Assembly: GCA_017470325.1 (NCBI GenBank)
Contig: JAFUES010000023.1
Location: 62,001-126,000 of the forward strand
Source of the DNA: Oscillospiraceae bacterium
GTDB lineage: Bacteria > Bacillota_A > Clostridia > Oscillospirales > Oscillospiraceae
Direction of reading: 5' to 3'
Length of the DNA: 64,000 nucleotides
A model generated the notes under the pieces. That model was not told where the DNA came from. It did no database searches and saw only the letters and a program-made list of their open reading frames with translations. Shown piece after piece: positions 34,585-44,032 of this stretch; within the stretch, counting starts at the first letter, position 1, and each line of letters starts with the position of its first letter. The translations under genes were made by a program, and so were the position numbers.

Positions 34585-37092
34585 ATGAAATATGATTTTG
34601 CTGCCATTGAGAAGAAATGGCAGGACAGATGGGAAGAAGTCAAGCCTTACGCCGCCATTACCGGAGATCCCAGACCGAAGTTTTACGGACTGATCGAGTT
34701 CCCGTATCCCAGCGCCGCCGGCCTGCATGTGGGCCATCCGCGCCCCTTTACGGCCATCGATATCGTCACGCGCAAAAAGCGCATGAACGGCTACAATGTC
34801 ATTTTCCCCATCGGGTATGACGCTTTCGGTCTGCCCACGGAGAACTATGCCATCAAGAACCATATCCACCCGGCCATCGTCACCAAGGAGAACATCGCCA
34901 ACTTTACCCGCCAGCTGAAGATGTTGGGCTACGGCTTTGACTGGGACCGCTGCGTGGATACCACTGATCCCAAGTACTATAAGTGGACCCAGTGGATCTT
35001 CCTGCAGATGTTCAAGAAGGGCCTGGCCTATAAGACCACCATGCCCATCAACTGGTGTACCAGCTGCAAGTGCGGCCTGGCCAACGAGGAAGTGGTCGAG
35101 GGCGTGTGCGAGCGCTGCGGCAGCGAGGTGGTACGCAAGGAGAAGAGCCAGTGGATGCTGGCCATCACCAAGTACGCCGACCGTCTGATCGATGATCTGG
35201 ATGATCTGGATTATATCGAGCGCGTGAAGATCCAGCAGAAGAACTGGATCGGCCGTTCCACGGGCTGCGAGGTCACTTTCAAGACTAACACCCCCGATGA
35301 AGTCACGGTTTACACAACCCGTGCCGACACGCTGTTCGGCGTGACTTATATGGTCATTTCTCCCGAGCATCCGCTGCTGGAGAAATGGAAGGACCAGATC
35401 GAGAACTGGGATGAGATCAAGGCTTACAAGGAGGCCGCCTCCCGCAAGTCCGATTTCGAGCGCGGCGAACTGAACAAGGACAAGACCGGCGTGCAGCTCA
35501 AGGGCATCGAGGTGACCAATCCCGTCACCAAGAAGGTCGTTCCCATGTTCGTGTCTGACTACGTGCTCATGGGCTACGGCACCGGCATCGTCATGGGCGT
35601 GCCTGGCCATGACCAGCGCGACTGGGAGTTTGCCACCAAGTTCGGCCTGCCCATCGTCGAGGTGGTCAAGGGCGGCGACATCACCAAGGAGGCCTTTGTC
35701 TCCAAGGATGAAAATGCCATCATGGTAAACTCCGATTTCCTCAACGGCATGACCGTAAAGGAAGCTATCCCCGCCATGAAGAAGTACGTGGTGGAGCAGG
35801 GCTACGGTGTGGAGAAGACCAACTACAAGCTGCGCGACTGGGTCTTCACCCGTCAGCGCTATTGGGGCGAACCCATCCCCCTGGTGGACTGCCCTAAGTG
35901 CGGTTGGGTCCCCATCCCGGAGAGCGAGCTGCCCCTGCTGCTGCCCAAGGTGGAGTCCTATGAGCCCACCGACGACGGCGAATCCCCCCTGAGCAAGATG
36001 ACCGACTGGGTCAACACCACCTGCCCCTGCTGCGGCGGTCCCGCCAAGCGGGAGACGGACACCATGCCCAACTGGGCCGGTTCCTGCTGGTACTACCTGC
36101 GTTATATGGATCCCCACAACGACAATGCGCCGGTCTCCAAGGAGGCCGAGGAGTACTGGGGGCCTGTGGACTGGTATAACGGCGGCATGGAGCATACCAC
36201 CCTGCACCTGCTGTACAGCCGCTTCTGGCACAAGTTCCTGTACGATATCGGCGTGGTCCACACCAAGGAGCCCTATGCCAAGCGTACCTCCCACGGCATG
36301 ATCCTTGGCCGTAATCCCCACTATGTGGGCTTTGCCGAGACCGAGGAAGAGAAGCAGGCCTTGATCGAGAAGTATGGCAACCAGGCGCTGCGTCCCTCTG
36401 TTAAGATGTCCAAGTCTCTGGGCAACGTGGTCAACCCCGACGATGTGATCAATGCCTACGGTGCCGACACCATGCGTGTCTACATCATGTTCATCGGCGA
36501 CTTTGAGAAGACAGCCACCTGGTCTGACGAGGCGGTCAAGGGCTCCAAGCGCTTCCTGGACCGCTGCTGGAACCTGATGGATCTGGCCAAGGACGATTGG
36601 AGTATCACGCCCAAGAACGAGGCCACCATCCACAAGACCATCAAGAAGGTCGGCGAGGATATCGACAACCTGAAGATGAACACCGCCATCGCCGCGCTGA
36701 TGACCATGGTCAATGAGTTCTATGCCAACGGCCTGACCAAGGGTGATCTGGAAAATCTGATCCTGCTGCTGAGCCCCTTCGCCCCCCATATTGCCGAGGA
36801 AATGTGGGAGCAGACCGGTTTTGCCGCCAAGTATGGCAAGATGGCCATGCAGATGGACTGGCCGGAATATGACGAGGCCAAGACCGTGGACGCGGTCCGC
36901 GAGATGGCGGTCCAGGTCAACGGCAAGCTCCGTGCCACCATCACCGTACCCAACGACGCGGACGATGAGACCGTTATCCAGACTGCCTGCGCCGAGGATA
37001 AGATCAAGCGGCAGATGGAAGGCATGCAGCTGATCAAGACCATCGTGGTCAAGAACAAGCTGGTCAATTTGATCCTGAAACCCGCAAAGTGA
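34585..37092 (+). CDS. leuS: Leucyl-tRNA synthetase
   Basis: A class I synthetase charging tRNA-Leu, 835 residues. The HIGH-type motif is HVGHP in [20 protein letters not shown], a zinc-binding insertion has [21 protein letters not shown], and an editing CP1 domain follows (about 220-410). The KMSKS motif is [13 protein letters not shown], followed by the anticodon-binding domain. ATG 34585 fits the AAAGGG site; a TTG three codons earlier is too close. Only 50 bases separate it from rsfS, with no room for a T-box leader. Confidence 0.96.
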   Translation: MKYDFAAIEKKWQDRWEEVKPYAAITGDPRPKFYGLIEFPYPSAAGLHVGHPRPFTAIDIVTRKKRMNGYNVIFPIGYDAFGLPTENYAIKNHIHPAIVTKENIANFTRQLKMLGYGFDWDRCVDTTDPKYYKWTQWIFLQMFKKGLAYKTTMPINWCTSCKCGLANEEVVEGVCERCGSEVVRKEKSQWMLAITKYADRLIDDLDDLDYIERVKIQQKNWIGRSTGCEVTFKTNTPDEVTVYTTRADTLFGVTYMVISPEHPLLEKWKDQIENWDEIKAYKEAASRKSDFERGELNKDKTGVQLKGIEVTNPVTKKVVPMFVSDYVLMGYGTGIVMGVPGHDQRDWEFATKFGLPIVEVVKGGDITKEAFVSKDENAIMVNSDFLNGMTVKEAIPAMKKYVVEQGYGVEKTNYKLRDWVFTRQRYWGEPIPLVDCPKCGWVPIPESELPLLLPKVESYEPTDDGESPLSKMTDWVNTTCPCCGGPAKRETDTMPNWAGSCWYYLRYMDPHNDNAPVSKEAEEYWGPVDWYNGGMEHTTLHLLYSRFWHKFLYDIGVVHTKEPYAKRTSHGMILGRNPHYVGFAETEEEKQALIEKYGNQALRPSVKMSKSLGNVVNPDDVINAYGADTMRVYIMFIGDFEKTATWSDEAVKGSKRFLDRCWNLMDLAKDDWSITPKNEATIHKTIKKVGEDIDNLKMNTAIAALMTMVNEFYANGLTKGDLENLILLLSPFAPHIAEEMWEQTGFAAKYGKMAMQMDWPEYDEAKTVDAVREMAVQVNGKLRATITVPNDADDETVIQTACAEDKIKRQMEGMQLIKTIVVKNKLVNLILKPAK

Positions 37093-37095
37093 TTG

Positions 37096-37124
37096 TTGAC
37101 AAGCGGCGCTGAAACCGTTATAAT
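37096..37124 (+). promoter_or_regulatory. Perfect consensus promoter for rpsU
   Basis: TTGACA (37096-37101) and TATAAT (37119-37124) are 17 bp apart, just after leuS. Confidence 0.85.
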
Positions 37125-37193
37125 ATGACTGTTAAACAGCCAATTCATTGGCCCTTGAGGCACCGCAAGGCGCATTTGGAGGGAGGGAAATAA

Positions 37194-37379
37194 ATGTCTG
37201 AAATCTACGTCAAGGAAAACGAGTCTCTGGACAACGCTCTTAAGAGATTTAAGCGCAGCTGCGCGAAGTCCGGCGTCCTGGCGGATCTGAGAAAGAAAGA
37301 GTATTATCAGAGCCCCAGCGTGAAGCGTCGTAAGAAATCCGAGGCAGCCCGTAAGAACAAGAACAAGCGCTACTATTAA
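37194..37379 (+). CDS. rpsU: Ribosomal protein S21
   Basis: A 61-residue basic small-subunit protein with the family pattern [41 protein letters not shown]. It has AGGGAGG upstream, its own consensus promoter and its own terminator, so it is a monocistronic unit. Confidence 0.96.
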   Translation: MSEIYVKENESLDNALKRFKRSCAKSGVLADLRKKEYYQSPSVKRRKKSEAARKNKNKRYY

Positions 37380-37387
37380 TGAAACAC

Positions 37388-37416
37388 AAGGCAGCACCGC
37401 AAGGTGCTGCCTTTGT
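37388..37416 (+). terminator. rpsU terminator
   Basis: AAGGCAGCACC and GGTGCTGCCTT pair around GCAA, eight bases after the rpsU stop, followed by TTGTCGTTGTTG. Confidence 0.7.
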
Positions 37417-37438
37417 CGTTGTTGTGAGTCCATGGGAA

Positions 37439-37467
37439 ATGGCCGCGGATGGATCATCCGCGGCCAT
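37439..37467 (-). terminator. Hairpin closing the surface-protein gene
   Basis: A 13-bp perfect GC-rich stem around GAT lies nine bases past the stop of the minus-strand surface-protein gene. Confidence 0.55.
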
Positions 37468-37475
37468 AGTCTTTC

Positions 37476-40400
37476 TTACTTCTTTTTCGGTACCTTCGGC
37501 GCTTTCTGTGCCTTCTGCGGCTTGGAGCCCTTGTTCATCTTCCCGCGCTTGATGAGCACGTAAGCGATGAGCACAAGCAAGACGACAGAGGCGACCAGGA
37601 TGCTGATCCAGAGGCCCATATGACGGTTATCGCCGGTCTTGGGCTGGCTGGAATCGTTCTTGGTGGTGCTGCCGGCGGTAATGGTCAGCTTGCCGTCGAT
37701 CTTGGTGATGGCGTAGTTGGAGGTCACATCCTTGCTGCCTTCCTTGATGGTCACGGTGGTGATGCGCTTGGTGTAGGTGCCCACATTGACCGCGCCGTTT
37801 TTGATCACATTGCCGTCGCTGTTGGTGATCTCATACTCTACACTCAGCACATGGTCCTTGCTGGCGAGGGCGGTTGCCCGGACGTTCCGGTTGACCAGGG
37901 CCTTGCCGTCATAGGTCTTGCTGGCGGATTCGGCGGTCAGGGTCAGCGGCTTCTTGGTCACTTCCAGGGTGCCGGAGACGGTGGTGATCTTGTACTGATC
38001 GGTCACATCCTTGCCGCTGGCGTCCTTCACCTTTACATCGCTCAGACTCACAGAAACCTTCTGAACGTCGGTGATGCTGGTGGTGGGGCCAAAGCTGGCC
38101 TCCAGTGTGTAGTTGGAGGGAAGGGTACCCTGGGTCACCTTGATGTTGCTGTTGCTGACGGTAAGGGGCGTGGCGTCGTAGACCTTGCTGGCGGAGACGG
38201 TCACAGTGATCGGGGTCTGGGAGCTGTCCTTGGCCACGATTCGGATCTTGCCGGCCACGGTCTTGATATCATAGTTTGCGGTCACGTCAGTGGTGCCGTC
38301 AAGGATCTTTACCTTGGAGGTGTCGATATCGGTGACAAATTCGCCTTCCTTGCCGCTGCCGGTGACGAAGTCGCCCTGGAGCTTGTGGCCTTCCAGCAGA
38401 CCCTCCGCTTTGTAGCCGCTGGTATAGCCGTTGCCGCTGTAGTTTTTGCCATAGACAGTCTCGCCGGTGGCCGGGACCGGCCCGCTGATAGCGGTAATGG
38501 TGACGGAACGCTTGGTAATGGTCAGCTTGCCGTCAACGGTGCTGATATCATAGCAGTCGGTCACATTATTATCTTTATCAATGCTCACGGTGATCTCATC
38601 GGGCTTGTCGATGCTGGTGGTATATTCGTTGGCTTCTTTGCCTTCACCGTTTACCGTGATGAGGCTGAGTGTCTGACCGGAGACCAGGCCGTCACCGCTC
38701 AGACTGTAGCCATCGGTGAAGCCTTCCTTTGTCAGCTCGCTGGCCTTGATGGTCTGGCCGTTGTATTCCTTGGAGTCGCTGATGGCGGTGATGACGAGAC
38801 TGCGCTTGTTGATGGTCAGCTTGCCGTCGGTGGTTTTGACAGAGAAATGCGAGGTGACGTCAGTACCGGCACTGTCGGTGATCTTGATGTTGCTGGCATC
38901 CACGTGGGTGGTACCGGCATCGCCGGGTTTCGTGGCCTCGCCGGTGACAGTCAGGCCGCTAACGGTATAGCCTTCCAGACCGGGGATCTTATAACCGTTG
39001 GTGTAACCGTTTTCATTGTACTCAGGTGCCTTGAGCGGTGTGCCGTCATAGGTTTTCTGGGCGGTCACGGCTTCAATGGTCAGTTCCGTGGGCGTCAGGG
39101 TTTGTTCTTCCGTCCATTTGGCGTAGAGCGTGACGGGGGCGGTAATGGGCGTATCAAAGTTAAAGGCAGTGGTACACTCGGCTTCGGTGTACCAGCCTCC
39201 GAAGGTGTAGCCTTCCGCATAGGGGGCGGTAGGGGCCGAGGCTTTGCTGCCGTTGGCTACAGACTGAGATTCGGGGGCGGTCCCGTGACCGTTGGCGTCA
39301 AAGGTTACGGTATGGCTGCTTACCGGGATCTCCTCAAAAATCGCCTTAACCGTTACGTTCTCGGAACCTATGGTGAACTTGTTATCCGTGATCGCCACGC
39401 TGTCGGGCTCGACCTGCCATTCCTTGAGGTGGTAGCCGTCATTGGGAGTGGCGGTGAGAGCGACTTCGGTGCCTGAAATGCCGGAAGTGGGGGAAGCGGA
39501 GGCGGTGCCGCTGCCTTCAACGGTCACTGTGACGCTGTAGGTTGCGGGCGGGATCTCCTCAAAGATCGCCGTGACCGTCACATTCTCGTCGCCAATGGTG
39601 AACTTATTGTTTGTGATCGTCACACTGTCGGGCTCGACCTGCCATTCCTTGAGGCGGTAGCCGTCGTTGGGGGTGGCGGTGAGGGTGACTTCGGTGCCGG
39701 TGACACCGGATACAGGTTCTGCGGAGGCGGTACCATTCTCGTCATTGTTTACTGTGACGTCATGGACTTCGGTTTCTGTCCCGCGATCGTTGCTTTGCGG
39801 GCTTGCACCGACCGTGAGGGGAGCTTGGTCCGTCCACTTGGCTGTCAAGATGCAGCTTGCATAGGGCCGGATCTCGGCGCCCTCAGTTACAAGGGTATGG
39901 GTACCATTGGCGTAGCGGAGTTCCCAGCCGTCAAAAACCTTGCCGTTGTTCTGCGCTTCAGCTTTCTGATCCTCTGTGACATGCGGTACGGAGAAAGTGC
40001 TGCCGTATTCGGCGGTCTCAGCGTCAAAACTGCCGGAGACTCCGTTCAGATTGTAGCGGACCGTGATGCTTGCGTCCTTATCAATGGGTGTAAAGACGAT
40101 GTCTAGCACAAAACGGGGTGCGTCATAGGCGGAGAACGCGGAGAAAAGATCTTCCGCATAGTCGCCGTCCTCATCCAGGAGACACTTTTCGTTCACCGCG
40201 ACAGCGGGAGTGGAAGCGGAGGCCTCAGCCGCAACATCCACTGAAGGGCTGCCCGTCTCGTTCGTGCGAAGGCGGAGGAAGTCGACATAGTAGTCCGCAG
40301 GCGGCGTGATGCGTAGTCCCTCGCTGACAAGCGCCTGCAGCTGCATTTCGCTGCTGGTGGAGACTTCGGCTTCTCCCAGCTTAACAGAGAAGCGCTCGTC

Positions 40401-40610
40401 ACCCAGAAGCTCCTGGAGGTTGTCGTCGGTGATCAGCTCGACCGCGTAAGGATCGTCATCGGACGGAGCCGAAACATAGGCATAATAGATCAGTTTTTCC
40501 TCTCCAGTGACGGACGAGGTGTTGTCCGCCCATGCAGCGCCCCCTGTCAGCTGGAGCATCAGAACCAGCACACACAAAAGGCTCATAAAGGCTTTTCCTG
40601 TTTTCTTCAT
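37476..40610 (-). CDS. Sortase-anchored surface protein with InlB-type and MBG-like repeats
   Basis: A 1044-residue exported protein. The signal peptide (1-28) ends GGAAWA. An N-terminal region of unknown fold (30-200) precedes an InlB-like unit (about 183-260). Two near-identical DGYxLKEWQVEPDSV units (about 285-430) and a Listeria-Bacteroides repeat (434-500, FDANGHGTAPES...GGWYTEAECTTAFNF...LYAKWTEE) follow. Then come five about 95-residue MBG-like repeats starting near 508, 604, 702, 801 and 888 (LTIxAxxxxKTYDGTxL). The end has QPKTG (989-993), a membrane helix and a Lys-rich tail. The class B sortase encoded just upstream is the likely anchoring enzyme. Ligand unknown. Confidence 0.88.
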   Translation of the reverse strand: MKKTGKAFMSLLCVLVLMLQLTGGAAWADNTSSVTGEEKLIYYAYVSAPSDDDPYAVELITDDNLQELLGDERFSVKLGEAEVSTSSEMQLQALVSEGLRITPPADYYVDFLRLRTNETGSPSVDVAAEASASTPAVAVNEKCLLDEDGDYAEDLFSAFSAYDAPRFVLDIVFTPIDKDASITVRYNLNGVSGSFDAETAEYGSTFSVPHVTEDQKAEAQNNGKVFDGWELRYANGTHTLVTEGAEIRPYASCILTAKWTDQAPLTVGASPQSNDRGTETEVHDVTVNNDENGTASAEPVSGVTGTEVTLTATPNDGYRLKEWQVEPDSVTITNNKFTIGDENVTVTAIFEEIPPATYSVTVTVEGSGTASASPTSGISGTEVALTATPNDGYHLKEWQVEPDSVAITDNKFTIGSENVTVKAIFEEIPVSSHTVTFDANGHGTAPESQSVANGSKASAPTAPYAEGYTFGGWYTEAECTTAFNFDTPITAPVTLYAKWTEEQTLTPTELTIEAVTAQKTYDGTPLKAPEYNENGYTNGYKIPGLEGYTVSGLTVTGEATKPGDAGTTHVDASNIKITDSAGTDVTSHFSVKTTDGKLTINKRSLVITAISDSKEYNGQTIKASELTKEGFTDGYSLSGDGLVSGQTLSLITVNGEGKEANEYTTSIDKPDEITVSIDKDNNVTDCYDISTVDGKLTITKRSVTITAISGPVPATGETVYGKNYSGNGYTSGYKAEGLLEGHKLQGDFVTGSGKEGEFVTDIDTSKVKILDGTTDVTANYDIKTVAGKIRIVAKDSSQTPITVTVSASKVYDATPLTVSNSNIKVTQGTLPSNYTLEASFGPTTSITDVQKVSVSLSDVKVKDASGKDVTDQYKITTVSGTLEVTKKPLTLTAESASKTYDGKALVNRNVRATALASKDHVLSVEYEITNSDGNVIKNGAVNVGTYTKRITTVTIKEGSKDVTSNYAITKIDGKLTITAGSTTKNDSSQPKTGDNRHMGLWISILVASVVLLVLIAYVLIKRGKMNKGSKPQKAQKAPKVPKKK

Positions 40611-40694
40611 AAGGTATCACCTCAAATTGAATATCGCGTCGTTTCATTGCGGGCAGCTGCCGGAATCGGACATGCCGCCCTTCTGTCTGCCTAT

Positions 40695-40739
40695 ACTATA
40701 CTCCGCTTTGCCCGATCTGTCATCTTAAGCTTTCTTAAG
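40695..40739 (-). promoter_or_regulatory. Surface-protein promoter with tandem CTTAAGA repeats
   Basis: On the minus strand two copies of CTTAAGA (40733-40739 and 40723-40729) lie exactly 10 bp apart. They abut a poor -35 (GATGAC, 40719-40724), with a -10 TATAGT (40695-40700) 18 bp on. Direct repeats one helical turn apart at the -35 box are the usual binding pattern of OmpR-family response regulators. Confidence 0.55.
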
Positions 40740-40751
40740 TTTGAATCAATT

Positions 40752-40795
40752 AAAGCCGCAAGCACCAAAAAAATCAGGTGTTTGCGGCTTTTTGT
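40752..40795 (-). terminator. Terminator of the sortase gene
   Basis: A 15-bp stem with one mismatch (40752-40766 with 40777-40791) lies between the sortase stop and the surface-protein promoter. A and T runs are present on both sides and in the loop. Confidence 0.65.
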
Positions 40796-40828
40796 ACGGG
40801 TTTGGCAACAATTTCCGGCTTGATGCTG

Positions 40829-41620
40829 TCAGCCGATGGGGACGAGCTTGCCCTGCACCACATAGCGGGCATCAAAGTATTCATAGGAACAGGTGGACAA
40901 GGTGACGATCCGGTCATCGCTGCTGAGCTCCACCGGCGAATCAAAATCCGATTGGGCCTTCATGGCTGCCAGATAGCGCAGGTAATCACCCTCGTCTGAA
41001 AATCCCAGAATGTAGGAATCGGACTCCGCATCGGTCACATACCCGGCAAAGACCTCGATCTTGTAGTTTTGCGTGGGGGTATTCAAATAGAGAACAGGGT
41101 GCTCCTCATAGTAGCCCTCAGTGCGGTATTTGCTCAGAGAGGCAAACATGGAGCCGTCGTTCATGTGGTGCCCATAAATGACCGTATTCTGCCCGGCAAA
41201 GTCTTTTTCGCACATACAGTCCACAAAGGGAGTGCCGGTGCCGGTATAGGTCCCGTCAATGAAATTATAAAGGTAGTAGTCGTTGTCTTGTCCCTGGGCG
41301 ACCGGGTAGTTGATCACAGTATCCGGCCCATAGATCCAGCCGACCACCTCGCTGTTCTCCTCCTGCAGCAGATCGAAATTGACCTGAATGGGGGAGCGCT
41401 CGAGCTGGACCTGGGCATCTCCCTGACTCGAAGAAGAAGCAGGATCGGCAGACGCGGCAGGTGCAGCGTTGGAGACATACTGACCGCTGAGATCGTTATA
41501 CATGTTCTCAGAGACTTTATAGGTGTGCAGGATATCATATAGCCGGTAGGCGCTGTAAGCGAGCAGGCCGGTAAAGATGATACACAAGAATATGAGTAAT
41601 ATTCGAATGGACTTACGCAT
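40829..41620 (-). CDS. srtB: Class B sortase
   Basis: A 263-residue membrane-anchored transpeptidase. One membrane helix (about 5-25), a Ser/Ala-rich linker and a catalytic domain with His151 in YGHHMNDGSMF, Cys244 in TLSTC and Arg252 in FDARYVVQGKLV. SrtB-type features include the VGWIYGPDTVINYPVAQG segment and the long insert before TLSTC. The ATG at 41620 is chosen because AAGGAGG lies six bases before it. Its likely substrate is the QPKTG protein encoded immediately downstream. Clostridial SrtB enzymes are known to take [SP]PxTG-like signals. Confidence 0.92.
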   Translation of the reverse strand: MRKSIRILLIFLCIIFTGLLAYSAYRLYDILHTYKVSENMYNDLSGQYVSNAAPAASADPASSSSQGDAQVQLERSPIQVNFDLLQEENSEVVGWIYGPDTVINYPVAQGQDNDYYLYNFIDGTYTGTGTPFVDCMCEKDFAGQNTVIYGHHMNDGSMFASLSKYRTEGYYEEHPVLYLNTPTQNYKIEVFAGYVTDAESDSYILGFSDEGDYLRYLAAMKAQSDFDSPVELSSDDRIVTLSTCSYEYFDARYVVQGKLVPIG

Positions 41621-41709
41621 GTGCATCCTCCTTCCTCGGCGGGTATTATACTGCACGCTTAGACAAAAGAAAAGAGATTAAATCTTAATTTTCCATAAAC
41701 CCGTGCTGC

Positions 41710-41740
41710 CAAAATATGCCCGCGGCTTCAGCCGCGGGCA
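41710..41740 (-). terminator. Terminator of the DMT transporter gene
   Basis: TGCCCGCGGC and GCCGCGGGCA pair around a 4-base loop, followed on the minus strand by TATTTTGG, seven bases past the stop codon. Confidence 0.65.
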
Positions 41741-41746
41741 CGGTAC

Positions 41747-42649
41747 TTATGTTTGGTTTCCCTTTCGGCTGGGGAGATTGAGAATCACCACAGCGCTCAA
41801 AATCAGCAGGATCCCCAGAAAAGCGCTCAGGGTAAGCGCCTCGTTGAAGGCCAGGATCCCCAGTACGGTGGCTACCAGCGGCTCTATGGTGGCCAGGATG
41901 GCGGCCTTGCTGGCCTCCACCGTCTGCAGGCCCAGCGTGTAAGAGAGGAAGGGGACCACCGCGGTGACCAGCGCCGTCAAAATGAAGAAAAAGAACAGAC
42001 CGACAGGCGACGGCGCAGCGCTGAGCTTGGACAGGATGTCCATAGGGTGGCTGATGAACCAGGAGCCCACAGCGGCAATGATAAACGTATAGGCCGTGAC
42101 GGTGAACGGAGAATAGCGCCGCAGGGCGATCGTGCCCAGAATGCTGTATAGCCCGTATCCAAGGCCGGCGCCGAGGCCGATCAATAGCCCCTTCGCACTT
42201 AAACCGCCGCCGGAAATGCCGGAGACGAACACACAGCCGCCGAAAGCCAGGACCAGGGCCAGAAGTTTCCGCCCGCTGAGCTTCTCTTTGAACACCAGAA
42301 TGGACATAAGCATGACCCAAATAGGGGAGGTGTAGAGCAGGATGGCTGCGGTGGACAGCGGCATCATATCAATGGCTGTAAAATAGCAGACGGTAAAGAA
42401 AAGGACACTGATGATCCCGAGCCCAAGAAACAGGGGGATATCTTTCGAACGGATCTGAAAGCCTTTCGGGTCTTTCCAGAGCAGAAAAAGGGAGAAGAAG
42501 ACCGCGGCGATCGTCAGACGCACGGAGGTGATCTGGATGGAGCTGAACCCATACCGGCCCAGGGTACGGACGAAGAGCCCCATGCTGCCCCAGAAAATAC
42601 CGGCAAGGATGATGAGACCGGGCCCGAATGCTTTGGATTGTTTGTTCAT
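41747..42649 (-). CDS. EamA/DMT-superfamily transporter
   Basis: A 300-residue integral membrane protein with ten predicted helices in two EamA repeats (first about 10-140, second about 150-292). Typical segments are GIFWGSMGLFVRTL, DMMPLSTAAILLYTSPIWVMLMSIL and LQTVEASKAAILATIEPLVATVLGIL. DMT transporters export or import metabolites such as amino acids; the substrate cannot be told. The ribosome binding site is GAGG seven bases before the ATG. It lies between the tRNA cluster and the sortase with its own terminator. Confidence 0.88.
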   Translation of the reverse strand: MNKQSKAFGPGLIILAGIFWGSMGLFVRTLGRYGFSSIQITSVRLTIAAVFFSLFLLWKDPKGFQIRSKDIPLFLGLGIISVLFFTVCYFTAIDMMPLSTAAILLYTSPIWVMLMSILVFKEKLSGRKLLALVLAFGGCVFVSGISGGGLSAKGLLIGLGAGLGYGLYSILGTIALRRYSPFTVTAYTFIIAAVGSWFISHPMDILSKLSAAPSPVGLFFFFILTALVTAVVPFLSYTLGLQTVEASKAAILATIEPLVATVLGILAFNEALTLSAFLGILLILSAVVILNLPSRKGNQT

Positions 42650-42683
42650 AGAGATACCTCATACGATACAGGGCGGATATCCT

Positions 42684-42710
42684 AAAAAAGACACGCAGAG
42701 CGTGTCTTTT
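42684..42710 (-). terminator. Terminator of the tRNA operon
   Basis: AAAAGACACGC and its complement pair around a 4-base loop, followed on the minus strand by a T run, directly after tRNA-Cys. Confidence 0.8.
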
Positions 42711-42711
42711 C

Positions 42712-42786
42712 TGGAGGCGCCACCCGGACTTGAACCGGGGAATCGCGGATTTGCAGTCCGCTGCCTTACCACTTGGCTATGGCGCC
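42712..42786 (-). tRNA. tRNA-Cys (GCA), CCA encoded
   Basis: On the minus strand the gene starts GGCGCCATAGCC and ends GGTGGCGCC-T-CCA. The acceptor stem pairs fully, the anticodon loop is CTGCAAA with anticodon GCA, and the T loop is GGTTCAAGTCC. It is the last gene of a four-tRNA operon. Confidence 0.95.
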
Positions 42787-42789
42787 ATA

Positions 42790-42823
42790 TAATATTTGCG
42801 GGCTTTGCCCGCAAATATTTTTT
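42790..42823. repeat. Palindromic spacer between tRNA-Gly and tRNA-Cys
   Basis: AATATTTGCGGGC and GCCCGCAAATATT pair perfectly around TTT. It may be a processing signal or partial terminator in the tRNA precursor. Confidence 0.5.
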
Positions 42824-42899
42824 TGGAGCGGGCAACGAGGCTCGAACTCGCTACCTCCACCTTGGCAAGGTGGCGCTCTACCGGATGAGCTATGCCCGC
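42824..42899 (-). tRNA. tRNA-Gly (GCC), CCA encoded
   Basis: The minus-strand gene begins GCGGGCATAGCTC and ends TTGCCCGC-T-CCA. The anticodon loop is TTGCCAA, and the T arm has GAGTTCGAGCCTC. All four stems form. Confidence 0.95.
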
Positions 42900-42903
42900 G
42901 AAT

Positions 42904-42920
42904 ACCCCGCAAAAGCGGGG
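42904..42920. repeat. Palindromic spacer between tRNA-Phe and tRNA-Gly
   Basis: CCCCGC and GCGGGG pair around a short A-rich loop in the spacer. Confidence 0.4.
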
Positions 42921-42996
<76 letters not shown>

Positions 42997-43009
42997 GTAT
43001 AAAACTGAA

Positions 43010-43086
43010 TGGTGGGAACAACTGGACTCGAACCAGTGACCCCCTGCTTGTAAGGCAGGTGCTCTAACCAGCTGAGCTATGCTCCC
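43010..43086 (-). tRNA. tRNA-Val (TAC), CCA encoded
   Basis: The minus-strand gene begins GGGAGCATAGCTC and ends TGTTCCC-A-CCA. The anticodon stem is CCTGC/GCAGG with loop CTTACAA, giving UAC. It is first in the operon, just after the promoter. Confidence 0.95.
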
Positions 43087-43102
43087 GCATGACAGCTTTG
43101 TA

Positions 43103-43131
43103 ATAATACTAAATTATTTGGAAATTGTCAA
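43103..43131 (-). promoter_or_regulatory. Promoter of the tRNA operon
   Basis: On the minus strand TTGACA (43126-43131) and TATTAT (43103-43108) are 17 bp apart, about 17 bases before tRNA-Val. Confidence 0.8.
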
Positions 43132-43140
43132 TAACCATTT

Positions 43141-44031
43141 TTAATTTTTTTCCAAGTTCTGCTTATGCTCCAGAAGCGCTCTCAGATCCTCCGGGGTGAA
43201 GCTGTAGTCTGTGTCACAGAACTGACAGTTGACATGGATGGGCTTGGCCTCGCCGATCATTTCCAACAGTTCCCGATCGTCGATACAGCTGAGCGCTTCC
43301 TCCACACGCTCACGGCTGCAGTAGCAGCGGTAACCCACTTCCGCTTCACCCACAAGATGATAATCAAAGCCCTTAAGGACTTGCTGAAACAGGGCGTCGG
43401 TCCCGTCCTCACTGAGAATGGTGGTCAACTGGTCCATCAGGAAAATGTTTTCCTCCAGCCGGTCGATCATTTCTTCCGGAGCACCGGGCATCAGCTGCAC
43501 GATGAAGCCACCGGCCGCCTTGATGGAACGGTTGGTATCCACCAACACGCCCAGGGCGCAGGCGGAAGGCACCTGCTCGCTCTCCAGCAGATAGGCGGTC
43601 AGATCCTCGGCAATCTCTCCGCTGACCAGTTCCGTGGAACCGATATAGGGCTCCCGCAGTCCCAGGTCGCGGCTGACGGTCAGCATACCGTCCCGGCCCA
43701 CGGCGCCGCCCACATCCAGTTTCCCGTCGCTGCGCAGAGGCAGCTGCACGCCGGGGTTTTCCACATAACCGCGTACATAGCCGGAGGAATCTGAGACAGC
43801 CACGACGCTGCCGATAGGGCCGCCGCCGTTGATGCGGATGGTCAGCGTGGCGTTTTCTTCTTTCAGACTTTCCCCCAGCAAGGAAGCGCCGCAGAGAGTG
43901 CGGCCCAAGGCGGCGGCTGCGGTGGGGGAGCAGCTGTGGATCTCCCGGGCACGCTGCACGGTATCTCTGGCAGTGATGACGGCCATTTTGATATTGCCAT
44001 CGCCTGCGGTAGCGCGAATGATTTTATCCAT
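43141..44031 (-). CDS. hslO: Hsp33 redox-regulated chaperone
   Basis: A holdase activated by oxidation. The 296 residues carry the Hsp33 core (about 1-230) and a C-terminal zinc switch with YRCYCSRERVE and HVNCQFCDTDYSF, i.e. the CxC and CxxC pairs. ATG 44031 is preceded by AGGAGAATTAAC; a start eight codons earlier is less likely. It is the distal gene of a unit read from yerC through the methyltransferase, whose stop lies one base upstream of this start. Confidence 0.95.
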   Translation of the reverse strand: MDKIIRATAGDGNIKMAVITARDTVQRAREIHSCSPTAAAALGRTLCGASLLGESLKEENATLTIRINGGGPIGSVVAVSDSSGYVRGYVENPGVQLPLRSDGKLDVGGAVGRDGMLTVSRDLGLREPYIGSTELVSGEIAEDLTAYLLESEQVPSACALGVLVDTNRSIKAAGGFIVQLMPGAPEEMIDRLEENIFLMDQLTTILSEDGTDALFQQVLKGFDYHLVGEAEVGYRCYCSRERVEEALSCIDDRELLEMIGEAKPIHVNCQFCDTDYSFTPEDLRALLEHKQNLEKN

Positions 44032-44032
44032 G

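Noticed and set aside
34468..36789. Minus-strand open frame of 773 codons opposite leuS
   Set aside because: Antisense shadow of leucyl-tRNA synthetase.
37620..39476. Plus-strand open frame of 618 codons inside the surface-protein gene
   Set aside because: It merely reads the complement of the repeats; the minus-strand gene has a signal peptide and anchor.
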